Below, piece by piece: positions 23,829 through 35,823 of a DNA stretch of 64,000 nt (the first letter of the stretch is position 1; every line of letters starts with the position of its first letter). The translations under genes were made by a program, and so were the position numbers. Under the pieces are notes generated by a model. That model was given only the letters and a program-made list of their open reading frames with translations. It had not been told where the DNA came from and made no database searches. The stretch lies in assembly GCA_949128115.1 (NCBI GenBank), contig OX421965.1, forward strand, positions 37,443,681 through 37,507,680, in the 5' to 3' direction. The DNA is from Anaspis maculata. Lineage: Eukaryota; Arthropoda; Insecta; Coleoptera; Scraptiidae.

Positions 23829-25203
23829 ATACAGGGTGTCCGAGGTTTGAATCCGGAAACTTCAGCAATCGATAGAGAATCGAAAAATGATGGGACTCTG
23901 TCCAGAAAAATGTTTTCAAAAATGAAAAATAACGAAGATATAGCCCTTCAAAGTTGGATTCAAAAAACCGTTTTTCTGAAATAACACTCACACCGTTTAA
24001 CCGATTTGGTCCAAATTTGACACAGGTGATCCCACAATACATTTATATCAACAGCTTGAGATGAATTTTTCCGAGTGACTCCAGTGGCGTAGATATTGGG
24101 AGGTTTACCCCTATTTTTCACGCAAATCAAAATTCTGAGAAAGCGACCCAAATTCTTGATACTGTATTCAATTCCAAGGAAAAAGTTACTCCTAGTAAAT
24201 TTTGATTTGAGGCTTTGTTTTTGAGATATTTGAGTTTGAAAATTCCAAACACAAATACAAATTGAAATCATTTTTGTTACTAAAAATTCTATTTATTAGG
24301 CTAACGAAGCCTCAAATCAAAATTTACCAAAAGTAACTTTTTCTTTTAAATTAAATGCAGAAATAATCACTTGGATTGTTCCCTCAAAATATTCCTTTGC
24401 GTAGAAAATAGGGGCGATAATATGAGTGGCTCCTCCAATATCTACGCCACTTCATTGTTTTTGGAATTTTCAAACTCAAATATGGCAAAAACGAAGCCTC
24501 AAATCAAAATTCAACAAGAGTAACTTTTTCTTTAGAATTGAATGCAAAAACAATAATTTTGATCGTTTCCCTCAAATCTTCATTGGTGTAGAAAATAGGG
24601 GGAATAATATGAGTAGCCCCCCCTAATATTTACGCCACTGGACTGTTTTGATCAAAGTAATAGTTTTTCTCATGGATCCAAGTATTCAAGCATCACCGAT
24701 TCAATTTTGGAAGAAATATCCTGAGTGACATAGAAAATAGAATTTTTAGTAACAAAAATGATTTTAGTTCGTGATTGTGTTTGGACTTTTCAAACTCAAA
24801 TATCTTAAAAACGAAGCCTCGAATCAAAATTTACCATCAGTAACTTTTTGTTTGGAATTAGATGCAGAATCAACACTTTGGAGCGTTTTTTCAAAATGTT
24901 CATTGACGTAGAAAATAGGGGAGTAATAGGAGTGAACCTCCCAATATCTACGCCACTGGGGTCATTTAGAAAAAGTCATCTCAAGCTCCTGATGTAAATG
25001 TATTGTAGGATCACCTGTGTCAAATTCGGACAAAATCTGTTCAATGGTGTGAGAGTTACTATGAAAAAAACGGTTTTTTGGAACTAACTTTGGAAGGCCG
25101 TTATTTTTCATTTTTGAAAATAATTTTCTGGACAAAGTCCCCTCATTTTCCAATTTTCTATCGGTTGCTGAAGTTTCCGGATTTAAATCCCGGACACCCT
25201 GTA
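23829..25203. repeat. Foldback element with ATACAGGGTGTCCG ends
   Basis: Left ATACAGGGTGTCCGAGGTTT and right CCCGGACACCCTGTA are inverted. The arms continue with GATAGAGAATCGAAAAATGA against its inverted copy near 25140, and the CAAAGTTGG block. The interior repeats the phrase GAAGCCTC-AATCAAAATTTAC several times in both orientations together with CCAGTGGCGTAGAT-type phrases, showing internal duplication. It lies only 11 bp from the next foldback. Confidence 0.85.
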
Positions 25204-25214
25204 GATGTTCATAC

Positions 25215-26267
25215 ATACAGGGTGGTCCAGGTTATAGTAGCAATAGTTTACCATTCGATTGACCATCAAACTAGGTCGACACGCATACTTTTTTTTTCTG
25301 TAAAACGCTTCCCAAGAGAGATGCAGCCCTTCAAAGTTCGGTTTTGAAAATCTTATTTTTGCAATAACTCTCAAGTCATCAAAGCGATTTTAACCAAATT
25401 TGGTACAAATACTCATAAAATAGATACTCATCACTTGACGTGAATAACTTTTGTCGAAATTGTCCAGTGGCGTAGATATGGGAGGATTGTTCAACTTATC
25501 CCACCCCATTTCCTACGCCACTGGATATTTTTGAAAAGTTATACTTTTTTGAATTCCTTGTTCAATTCAAAAAAAAAGTTTTCCCTGTAAAATTTTGATT
25601 AGAGGCTTTGTTCCCGAGATATTTGGGTTTGAAACTTTGGAAAACGCCTCGAAATCGTGACTTTCGAAGGCCTAAAAATTAAAATCCAAGAAAACTTATG
25701 ATTCCTCAACTGGAATGAGTTTTCCAGGTCGTTTAAGTTGATTTGTTGCTATTTTTTGCTAAGAAACAAGGCGTTTTCAGAGAATTTGGGCTCTGGAAAG
25801 TGGCGATTTCGAGATGTTTTCCAAAGTTTAAAACCCAAATATCTCGAAAACCAAGCATCTAATCAAAACACAAGATTAACTTTTTTTTCTAAATTGAACA
25901 AGGAATTCAAAAAAAGTATAATTTTTCAAAAATATCCAGTGGCGTAGAAAATGGGGTGGGAGAAGTTGAACAATCCCCCAGTATCTACGCCACTGGACAA
26001 TTTCGACAAAAGTTATCTACGTCAAGTAAGTGATGAGTATCTATTTTATAAGTATTTGTACCAAATTTGGTCAAAGTCGCTCTGATGACCTGAGGGTTAT
26101 TGCAAAAGTAAGATTTTTAAAACAGAACTTTGAAGGGCTGTATCCCTCTTGGGAAGCGTTTCGGAGAAAAATAAAATTATGCGTGTCGACCTAGTCTTCG
26201 ATGGACAATCGAATGGTGAATTATTGCTACTATAACCTGGACAAACAATGCCTGGACCATCCTGTAT
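25215..26267. repeat. Foldback element with ATACAGGGTGGTCCAGG ends
   Basis: Left ATACAGGGTGGTCCAGGTTA is mirrored by CCTGGACCATCCTGTAT at the right. Arms pair through TAGGTCGACACGCATA and its complement near 26180, and through CCAGTGGCGTAGATATGGGA and its complement near 25975. The centre is near 25740. No transposase frame. Confidence 0.87.
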
Positions 26268-29200
26268 ATTACTGATTGTTGTTGAATGCAGTGGTCATCC
26301 TAAAAGGCAGAGCAAGGCAAGTATAACAGTGATTAGACCCAATTTATCAAAGTGTCAGGTGTGCAAAATTGATTAGCACAAGTTGACTGTCGAACAAAGT
26401 GTACCTACAGTTCAAGTAAGTGGAGTAAACATAATTCTTGTTTCTTGGTCGTAAAAAATTGCAATCCTATCTCCGTCAGATTGAATCAAAAGTTCACTAA
26501 GCAAATTTGCGTGGTTTCTTTCTTGTGCAGGTGCTTTTAATTGGCTTTGTTTTTTCTCTCTTTTTTCGGTCAACCCTTCTACAGACTAGACTAGCAATAG
26601 CGAATACGTTAGGTTGTAAGCCCAGAAGTAACCAGGAATAGGTTAACACAGGTCGAGTCACAGGCGCCCGAAGAAAGGTTGAACACAAGGCTGAAATTGC
26701 CAAACAAACTCACCAAGTTTGAAGGAGAATAAATGAGATAGTTTTTGTGTAAGTAGTCTATTCTTCACAAAATTTTCAGTACTCCAGCGATTAGAACGAC
26801 GCATTTTGACTTTAGACAGTCAGCTTCAGTCAATACCAAAAAAAATGAAATTGTGGAAAGTCAACTTATCAAGGTGTCTATCTATCTATCTATCTATCAC
26901 CCATCTACCTATTTATCAAAGTTGATTCTTTATTCAAAACCAAACTTGCACATTCAATGAATTTGAAAAAAGTGCAGTGGAATGAACTTTGACCTGTGAT
27001 AATCTACACGCAATTCTAATTCAAGGTGCCAACATTCTTAAGTCATAGCTGGAGAAAAGATTTAATCGATTTTTAGAGAGGGAACCTTCTAGATCGGACC
27101 AACGATTTTCGAATTTTTGCGACTCGCGAAAATGCATTTCAAGCGACTATTTTATCCATAAACCGATTTAAATCAAACAAAATCCAAAATGAAGCCTGAT
27201 TTATTTGACAACTTTTACAATTGGAAATTTTGAAATATTTTCCGGATGTTCCCTGAGGAGTCAAATTAAATTCCCACAATTTTTCAGTTTTCTTTTCCAA
27301 AACCTAGCTCTATTTGTGGGGGAGAATAATAATTGTTCATGCCCAAAACCCTTTACATAAATTTCCTAACTTTGTTGGTTCGAAAACTGAATTTTCTTGG
27401 AACGCGAATTAAATTGGGACCCGAACGTGAGCTCCAAACATTCAATATTCATCCCAATCAATATCTTCTCAGACAGTTATACTCGATTCCACTTCCCATT
27501 TCATTTGGTGGTCATCATCGAGATGCTCATGAAATTGGGATTTTTTGAGAATTTTTTAAACCAATTTTCAATTTCAACAATAAAGTTGACAGATTTTCCG
27601 GGAAAAATATTATACACTTTTATAAAAAATCGTTTTTCCACGTTTTGGCCTCTGGAAATTCAGAGGGTACAAAATCGTTTTTCATTCCTGCAATCCATTC
27701 TCGAATTTCCTTCCGAAGAGACGCTTCGATCAAAATCATTGCTTGCGTCGCTGATTAACTTACTCTGGATACTACCAGGAAAGTATTGTATTTCCCACAG
27801 CAGATTTTTTGTGGAAAAATTCAAACACGGCATGGAACTTCCTCGGAGAGAAATGTACGGCCGATCCTATTAATTTTGAAATTTCAAAAAAAACCTCAAA
27901 GCCAAATGAAACTTTTTCCTCGAAACCTCTTAACGACAAAGGCAAAAGGTGGGGAAGCAGGCTACCTTTTGATTTCTTCTTTCTCGAGCATTTTCTGAGG
28001 TTTCTAATTTTGTGGGTAGGATTTTTTTAGGACTGGAAGAAATGGAAATGATATCCGGTTGGATTTCAAAATTGAATTCACAGACGACGACGATGGATGT
28101 GGAGATTTATTGGCATCAGCGATAATAGTCTTGTTATTAACCGTGAACTCGAGAAGTGAGAACCAGAACAGCCGAGAATTGCTTTCCAAGGTGGTCAATA
28201 ATTTTTCGAGTTTTTTTTTTTAATTCAATTTCAAGTTTTATCTCAAGTTTTATTGGCACATAAAACTGATTTAAATTGAGCAAAAACAGAGACATAAACT
28301 GACAAGTAGGGCAACAAAGGCACAATTACTTGGGTATTTCTGAGTACTGGAAATATTAGAGAAAATCAATTTCGAAAACGCTGGCTCACCCACCTATTTT
28401 GCCGTTAAACCGAAAAACAGGCGAATAACGATCATGTTCCTCTTTATCACAACCTATTAAGGCCGGCTGATGAGGTGCATAGGTGTATACCTACAACTAC
28501 AAAAGCGGGGTACCATTTCCATTTCTCCTCCACTTTCAACGTCGAAGTCTACAACACGTGAAACCAGCTGTGGCCAGTGTTCGATTTACTTTCTGTCCAA
28601 CCATCAGCTACCAACACCAATTATTATCCAACCATAAGCAAACAAAGTGCCCATCATCAGTCCTTCAAGAAGTGACCATCGAAGCTATGGAGGACCGCGT
28701 GCGCTCTTCGCGACTTTGATTTTTTTTTCTTCTTCTTCAAATCCACTGGAAAGTGAGAGTGAAAGAAAAGTGTTATGTGCTGAAAACTTCTCTGGGATTT
28801 TTTTTTGGATTTTAAAGAAACAAGTGAGTTTTCCAGCTATTTTATTATTGTTTTGAGCCGAGTGCTTGCTGAAATTAGAACTCCTGGTACAAAAAAGTAA
28901 AAGCACATGATCGAGAGCCCACCGAAAACGGATTTAATTGCAATACATCATCTGAATGCTAACATCGTTTCTATTCAGGTGGCCCGAATTGCGAGGCTGG
29001 TTTTTTGCGCCTAATTATTAAATTACGAATTAAGAAAAAAATTAATTGGATGAAATATTTATGTAGAGGCAGGAGAATGCCTGAAGTAAATCACGCCGAT
29101 CGCTGAATCTTGCATCTCGGCGTAAGGTAGGCGCTCGAATTGGGTTTGCGTAACGCTAAACGCTCTCATTGAAATTCTTCGGGGATCACTTTCGGTCAAT

Positions 29201-29316
29201 GCCAATGCTATGTAGCTTCCGATTCCGAAGCTTCGTTCTCAGGGGCGGGCTGGCACTACTGCTAATATTCTTTTGCTTGGGCAATGGAAGTCACGAGTCG
29301 TTTATTATTGTTATTA
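26268..29316. other. About 3 kb without recognised features
   Basis: Apart from a TCTA microsatellite, I recognise nothing. The 158-codon frame at 27397-27873 and frames around 28483-28719 have no identifiable domain. This is one of the better places to look for a diverged gene or promoter, but no claim is supported. Confidence 0.4.
26877..26898. repeat. (TCTA)n microsatellite
   Basis: About five and a half perfect TCTA units followed by degenerate ones. Confidence 0.95.
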
Positions 29317-29546
29317 CCGCGGGTTCCACTAAAAAATTAACACATTATTAACGCCAACACAGTGTTAAATGGATTTTGTTCTGACCAATGCTAGTTGATG
29401 GACCACTTAAAAATCCAAAGAACACCGACCATTTGTTCATCAATTGATTTTAAACTGGAATCCACATCGGTCAGTTGGTCAGAATCCACACAAGAAAATC
29501 TCAAATTAGCCATTCTTTTGATTAACTTTTTTAGTGGAACCCGCGA
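29317..29546. mobile_element. MITE with CGCGGGTTCCACTAAAAAA ends
   Basis: Inverted ends CGCGGGTTCCACTAAAAAA at 29318 and TTTTTTAGTGGAACCCGCG at 29528-29546, with ATTA just outside each. A second inner inverted pair (GGATTTTGTTCTGACCAA and TTGGTCAGAATCCAC) is present. The ends are related to the MITE at 15062-15360. Confidence 0.8.
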
Positions 29547-29755
29547 TTAGAGAATTATTTTACTGATTCGAGTATAACTATTGATTCTATAGTGGGTCCT
29601 TGAAAAATCGCCGACAGGGACAATGATAGGTATAGAGTGTGGATTTGGTCTTTTCAGGAAGCCTTAAAAACGACAAAAGACTTAGGTACTTATTTGGTAT
29701 TTCCGAAGTTATGCAGGATCAAAGTGTGGTCCTTCGATAGAACGGTAAGTTTGTC

Positions 29756-29763
29756 GTTATTTT
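29756..29763 (+). repeat. Target site duplication GTTATTTT (left)
   Basis: Identical to 31899-31906 on the other side of the hAT element. Confidence 0.93.
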
Positions 29764-29774
29764 TAGTGTTGCCG

Positions 29775-29935
29775 TCTAGAGTTAGACTTTCTAGACTCTT
29801 GTCTTGAAAAGACGTCAAGACTTAGACAAGACCTCTAGAAACTCTTGTCTTGAAATTTCTAGACAAGACAAGAGTAGGGCTGTCAAGATCAAGAGTCTTG
29901 ATTAGACTCTTGAAAATTAAAATGAAAAAAATCAG
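29775..29935. repeat. Subterminal CTTGTCTTG/CAAGACAAG motif cluster (left)
   Basis: Many direct and inverted copies of TCTTGTCTTGA and AGACAAGAC, plus the palindrome CAAGAGTCTTG. hAT transposases are known to bind clustered subterminal repeats, which is the likely role. Confidence 0.75.
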
Positions 29936-30055
29936 ATACATTTTTCTCTCTCTCTGGCGCTTTTTATTGTCTACTGAATGTGTGATCTGCTTGGAGATTT
30001 TTTACAGAATTTATTGACAACATGAAATAACATCAATAAGGGTGAAAAGTACATT

Positions 30056-30688
30056 ATACAGGGTGTTTGAAAACTTTGGGATAGAAAATCGAACCGCAGT
30101 TACGGAACTGCTTCAAAAGTATCAGACAAAAATTGTTGGAAAAAATTTAGGGTTCCAATTTTTTTAAATATGGAGGGTCAAAAGGTGGTCCTTCTTTCTC
30201 GATACTACGATCTCCTCTATTTTCGTTATTTCGAAAGATTTTAGTGAACTGTTCTCAACAGACCACGAAGTAATGTTTTTGAACCTTTGAATGTGTTTCG
30301 TAATTTTATTGACTATACAGGGTGAGTCGTGAATCCTGAAAATCCAGTTTTCTTGAAAAATGCACGCAGAAAATTTCATATGAGAACCATTTGTTTATAA
30401 CCTCTAGAACCTTTCACGGCCATTTTCGAGGGAAAATAGATTTTTACGATTCATGACTCACCCTGTACGCTAACTAAAACTACAAGACATATTCAAAGGT
30501 TCAAAAAATTTGCTTTTTGGTCTGATGGTAAGAGTTTCCTAAAATCGAAGAAAAAAAGGAGAGTCAAAGGTGATCCATATTTCCAAAAATAAATATCATG
30601 TTTTTTTTTTAATTTTTTCCCGGCACTTTTGGGGCATTTCTTCATCTGCGACTCAATTTTTTACCTCAAGTTTGCAAACACCCTGTAT
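30056..30688. repeat. Foldback nested in the hAT element, ATACAGGGTGTTTG ends
   Basis: Left ATACAGGGTGTTTGAAAACT and right TTTGCAAACACCCTGTAT are inverted. Arms share GGTCAAAAGGTGGTCC near 30177 and its complement near 30565. The same element, including the smaller insert, is found at 41197-42766. Confidence 0.85.
30315..30468. repeat. Small foldback inside the foldback, ACAGGGTGAGTCRTGAAT ends
   Basis: ATACAGGGTGAGTCGTGAAT at 30315 and GATTCATGACTCACCCTGTA at 30448-30467. A shared inner arm AAAATCCAGTTTTCTTGAAAA has its diverged complement near 30430. Relatives occur at 40796-40982 and 41443-41605. Confidence 0.85.
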
Positions 30689-31744
30689 ATTCACATGACA
30701 TCTCCTTCAGACTCTGTATGTCTCTACTGTTTTTTTTTTTCCGGTTCTCATGCGAAAGTTTCTTCCAAGTAATTTTTTTAAGGGCTGCTTCAACATCTTC
30801 ATTTCTACTTCTCAAAAAAATAGCTGCGCCTTCTCAGATAACAATTTTCGAGAAATAAGGTCGCTCAATAAGGCTTCTAAGAAGATTTTTGGTCAATAGC
30901 TGTGAAACAAAGTGTTTCTCGCCAATAGAAGGAAAATGATTCAGACAACATGCTGCAGCCAGATATCATTTCAATGTAGGTACCAAGGCAAAATACCGAT
31001 CAAGCTGGTGTTCTTTTTACAACTTGAGCTAAGTGAGTCTTCTTGCCCGCGTCAGGTTGACACAAGCGGGAATCTAACACAGGTTTTCAAACAATGGGTA
31101 TATTTTCAACAAAAATATTGGACCACGTCCGCAGCACGTCATCTGGGAACTCCGGGTTCTGCTTAAACCCGATTATTTACATTTCTTTTTGCAGCAGCAA
31201 TGTTTCGAACACCAATCAGCAGATATTGAAGTTGATTGATCGACTTTTTTTCGACTGGGACTCTTTCTCGTTGACTGTTTCTCGACGTTCATGTGGCAAC
31301 CTGATACTGTTCTTGGCTTGCTTACTCACTCGATTTGAGCAGATGGACTGCGGTGAGCTGAATTTCTATCTCCTTTCGCGGTGCCAGATTTTTTTAATAC
31401 TTTTTCAACTGAACAGTAGTTGACTGTATTTAGGTATCAACTCAAGGAAATAAAATCGTATCGTGTCATTTTATATAAGACCCCATTGCAGAAATACGTC
31501 TACTAACAGATCAGGGGTGGCGGTGGCAACCTCTTTTTTCAGCACTCACACCAATGATAAATTTCAGTGTGAATAAAAGTGGGTCTTTGTTTAAGAATTT
31601 CAACTCAAGTATACCCAAGTAAAATATTTTATTGGAGCGCAGTCTCTATTCGAAGGGTGCTCCTTGCTCCTCACAGTTTCTTTGTTTTTCTTGCTTAAAG
31701 CTGTTTATATTTTTGTCACGTTTTTTTACAGGAAAATGGGGTTT

Positions 31745-31885
31745 TATAGAATTTTAATTTCAAGAGTCTATCAAGACTCTTGAAAAATTTCCATCAAGAG
31801 TTAGAGTCTTGTCTTAAAATTTCGAAAAAATCTTGATATTTCAAGACAAGACAAGATCAGGGCAACTCTTGTCTTGTCTTGTCTA
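31745..31885. repeat. Subterminal CTTGTCTTG/CAAGACAAG motif cluster (right)
   Basis: Mirror of 29775-29935: repeated CTTGTCTTG, AAGACAAGACAAG and TCAAGACTCTTGA next to the right TIR. Confidence 0.75.
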
Positions 31886-31898
31886 GACGGCAACACTA

Positions 31899-31906
31899 GT
31901 TATTTT
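31899..31906 (+). repeat. Target site duplication GTTATTTT (right)
   Basis: Identical to 29756-29763. Confidence 0.93.
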
Positions 31907-33603
31907 ACATATGTTTGAGTTTTTATTTCCTGTTCTGGATGGAGGCCATTGCGTATCAATTTTGACGTGTAATCGTAACATACACAACTATGGTTCCTTG
32001 ATGCTTATTTCGTGATGAATTCTATGACCGGGAAATTTTCGTAATCCAAACTGAGTCTGGCAACTGTCTTCGAATTATCCAGTATGCATTATACTGTAAT
32101 TACTGCATTACTGTAATTAGCAAAAAATATGTATTAGACACTGCAATAAATTTCTGTTTTCTATACGCACAGGGTGAGTATTACGAGTCATAAGCTTCTT
32201 CCTAGTCTCTGGCTCACCCTGTATACTACTACATACCCAGTAGGTACTTGGTTGATATTTTCTTATTCATAAATAACTATTCTACCATGATGCAGAGTTT
32301 ACTAAAATCTTTTGGAATCACGAACCTAAAAGGGGACCACCCTTTGACCTTTCATAGCTTCGAAAGTAAAAGTGAAATTTTTTGTCATTTATTTCTGGTC
32401 TGCTGGAAGATTCTATACCTATACCACACTACTATCTGTGACCGCGATTTTTCAACACCCTGTATAGACTTGCTACCTACCATCTGCTACATTCCTTTGA
32501 AGTAAGTAGGTAGGTAGGTATAAGTATTTTTTTTTGTAAAATTCCTGCGTGATCTTGTTCAAGTTTGGAATTTTCTGAGTTTATTACCTCACTGTTGAGA
32601 TAGTTATTTTTGTATCAAAGCCCGCTTCATTCCCGCCTGGATCACAAAAGTCATACTCAAACAAAGGTTTTAGCCGTAAAATTCAGAATTGCAAGTGACA
32701 GGGAGATAGGCTGGAATAGTAGTTTTAGATACAAGAGCGCGTTTCCAGGCCCGAAGCCATTTTTCCCATCACGAGGCGTAGCCGACTGCTGCAAAAGAGG
32801 CTGAGGTCCTGGAAAAAGCACAGTGCTCGTGTATCGAACAACGGTTTTCGTAGCATGTAGTTAATGAAATTGAGAGAAAACTTGAATTTCTTGTTAACTT
32901 TGACACCACTTTGACTTTGACAAATGTCAAGCTGAATACAAAAAACGCAAAATTTATATGTTTGGTTATCTGCTACTTTGCGCGTTATATGTCTATGAAA
33001 CGATTACGAAAAATATGAAACGAGTGACAACAAGCGACCATAAATAAGTATAATAGAAAAAAGTGACACTTTGCGGTTGTCACATAATATGCTGAAAACA
33101 ATAATGTATTTTTGTAATAGCTACTCACAAAAAAAAATCCATATTTTATAATAATAGCTCAAAACAAGCGTAAGGATGGTTTGCTCGGAAACCATCATGG
33201 GAAGAGCTGGGAAAATCGTGATGCATACAAACTGCAAAATAATATCTTCGTTCTGCATACTTACACAATGAGGTCTAGTATAATTCAGTCACGTAATACA
33301 AAATTAAACAATATTACTATCATCATCTCAGTTCATCATTATTAACCTAAGTCGATGGTCGATATTGTTGTTGTTGCACGGGTTTCTTTCTTCTTTTCTT
33401 CTAAAACTCTAACTACAGGGTGATTCACAAATAATGGCACATGAGCTCTCCAAAATGTTGCGGTTGAACTTGAGTACTCAAGTTTGTAAAAGATGCAGGA
33501 ACAAATAGTGAACAAATTTTTGTCGTACTCGAGGTCGTACTTTTTCAAATGTTCATCCCAAGATAATAATTTGAAAATAGGTCTCCACTACCACGACATG
33601 ATA
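31907..33603. other. Unassigned DNA with CAGGGTG relics
   Basis: A 55-bp remnant with ACAGGGTGAG and CTCACCCTGT ends lies at about 32169-32221, a lone ACACCCTGTATAG end at 32457, and a lone ACAGGGTGATTCAC end at 33416. The last is probably the left half of a foldback whose other half is missing. Short GTAGGTAGGTAGGT run near 32506-32520. Confidence 0.5.
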
Positions 33604-34509
33604 TATAGTAGGTTCACTTGTACTGTGACTCTAGTTGGCTGGGCAAATTTTCTACTTTAGCATTGTAGGCTTGCCGCTTTTTCACCTGGTGTGAAACTGA
33701 CTTCTCTGGAAGTGAAGTTATATTTCTTATCAAATTGATATTAAAATCTTGGAAAACTGACCTGGTCATATGTGGAAGTGTGACTAGGGGGACGCAGAGC
33801 TGTGTTACCGTCATTTAAACACCAAAAGAGCACGGGGCGGCCGCAAATCTAAATCATCTTGACGGCGGCCCATTCAGAGTCGACAAAAACTCGTTCCGGA
33901 AAGCCCCAAAATGAAAGCAAATTGCAAATTGAAGGTACTAACATCAATTTCGGTTCAATACGCAACTTTGAGCGGCTGGGTTTTTTGAAATTTGGTTTAA
34001 TTTACTTTTTACACGTAAATTCTTTTGCCAATGACAGACTGCAGAGCGATCCTTGTATCGCCCATAATTCTTCAGGGTTTGGCTTGTATTTTTGACTGGA
34101 AGAGGCGAAAGGGTTGATGATTGCATGGGACCCCTTTTTTTGACGAAGGCCATTGTATACTCTTTAATTTGAAGCACCGAAAGTTGAACCGGTTTCAAGA
34201 GGTTAGGAATATTTTTCACAACTGTCAAATGTCAAGGTTCTCTTGATTCATTTGTTCATTGGCGAAAATTAAAAACAGGTCGAAAAATTGTTACATTTTC
34301 CAATAAAATGGAAAAAAGCGTCAGACATCACGTCCCGCAAAAATGTTCCGGCTATCTGTGAAGGAAATACGCAAAAAATGTGTTTCAAAACTGGTCCGGC
34401 CAGAGCAGCCAACTGCAAAGTTTTGGGGATTTTCTATATTTCACATTTGGAAACTTAGAAACAAAATCTCACAGCCGACTAGAATCACGGTACAAGTGAA
34501 CCTACTATA
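33604..34509 (-). mobile_element. TIR element, TATAGTAGGTTCACTTGTAC family, complete
   Basis: About 38-bp TIRs with three mismatches (TATAGTAGGTTCACTTGTAC at the left; GTACAAGTGAACCTACTATA at the right, 34490-34509). TA-rich flanks fit a TA target. The interior is the reverse complement of 18199-19130. No transposase frame; the frames of 66-94 codons on both strands are accidental. Confidence 0.88.
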
Positions 34510-35823
34510 CCTCCTAATATACCTACCTAAGCACAATATATTATTTTTTGTTAGTGGTTCCAAGATGCTTCTTTAATAATGAAGTTATAAATAGTTAGGT
34601 TAGTAGTGATTCAATAATAACAGTTCAACAAAACCGAGCTGATCATTGTTGCAATATTTCTAGGTCAGCTAGAAAAGTTGACAGGATACTTTTTCGACAC
34701 ACTTGCACAAATGATGAAGTTCTATGGAGAAAATCGTCGTCATGTCTGCCCGTCATCCTTCCTACAACGTCTTTGAAGGTCATTATTCCAATTCATGTAA
34801 AATTGCCTTGATAATGCTGTATTATTTTCGCACCTTACTCCATATGTTTTAGTTTAACGTTATTACAAAATTATTACAACATTACATTACAAAATTGGAT
34901 CAATTTTTTTATCAAATATGTTCGGTACCTTCTTTTTGAATCATCGAATGCCGAAGTTTAGGTTTTGATATTCTGACAGATGACAGATGGGTCATAACTT
35001 CTACATGATCCTAAATAGTGTCTCTGAAGGGCTTGAAAGTGTTCTTGTTTTTTGTTCTTTTGTACGTCAAAATTGTTACATCAAAATCCTCTGTCACTTC
35101 CTGACAGTGACACATTTGCGTTCGACAAATTCACAGAAATTGGCTGGACGGTTTGGGAATAAATCGACTGAAAAAACCGACACACACAGACCGACACAGA
35201 GCAAATATTATTTCTTTCAACAGATGTCAATGTTTCAGCATACGGGACTCAGTAAATACAAATTCGTTACAAAAACGATCATACATTATTTAAGTGTAGA
35301 AAATTTGGGGAAAAATATAGCGACTTTTCCATTATCTACGCCACTGGTCAGTGGTCACATGTGGTCAAAACTGAATTTCTGTATTTTAGGCAATGACTTT
35401 GGGAATGCAAGTTTCAAATTTGACCAAATGTTTTCGGAAAATGCCAAAGTTATGGTCAAAAACAATTTTCCAAAATTCCACTTTGAAGGGCTGTATTTTC
35501 GTTGATACGCATTGCTGATTTTTTTCATCAAGGAATATGTTCCATGATGCTCTGTGCTTCGATGGTTGATGATGCATGATGCTTCGAATCCAACAATGGC
35601 TGGATTGCCCCCCACACCCCCCACAGAGTAAACGTGCACTTGTACCGGCCGGCAATCTTTACTTTCTTATGCTTCCAGACCTTCTGAACATGGATTTGAA
35701 AAGAAATCGCGTTACACTATTCAATGTTAGCTAGAGCTTTGTCTAATAAATATAAGAACAGAGGAATAACTTAGCTTCGGGTTAGATGAGAGATGAGAGT
35801 GTGGTAGACTTCTGTATTCACTT
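34510..35823. other. Unassigned DNA with a foldback half-arm
   Basis: The 3' part of the 172-codon frame (about 35330-35505) is the foldback arm phrase CGCCACTGG...CTTTGAAGGGCTGTAT known from 23829 and 25215. The frame is therefore assembled partly from repeat sequence. Confidence 0.5.

Larger units (their letters stand above)
29764..31898. mobile_element. Non-autonomous hAT element, 2135 bp
   Basis: Perfect 16-bp TIR, TAGTGTTGCCGTCTAG, at both ends, bounded by the exact 8-bp duplication GTTATTTT. An 8-bp duplication with TAGNG-type ends is diagnostic of the hAT superfamily. Both subterminal regions (29775-29935 and 31745-31885) are packed with AGACAAGA/TCTTGTCT and CAAGAGTCTTG motifs. The interior holds two nested CAGGGTG foldbacks and frames of at most 109 codons without a transposase domain, so mobility would depend on a transposase encoded elsewhere. 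Confidence 0.93.

Noticed and set aside
27397..27873. 158-codon frame
   Set aside because: No domain, no splice or start context that I can defend; hydrophobic Phe/Ile/Leu-rich composition is what AT-rich random DNA gives.
34987..35505. 172-codon frame, the longest in the window
   Set aside because: Its last third is the arm sequence of a foldback family (CGCCACTGG ... GAAGGGCTGTAT); no domain is recognisable, so it is an accidental frame.
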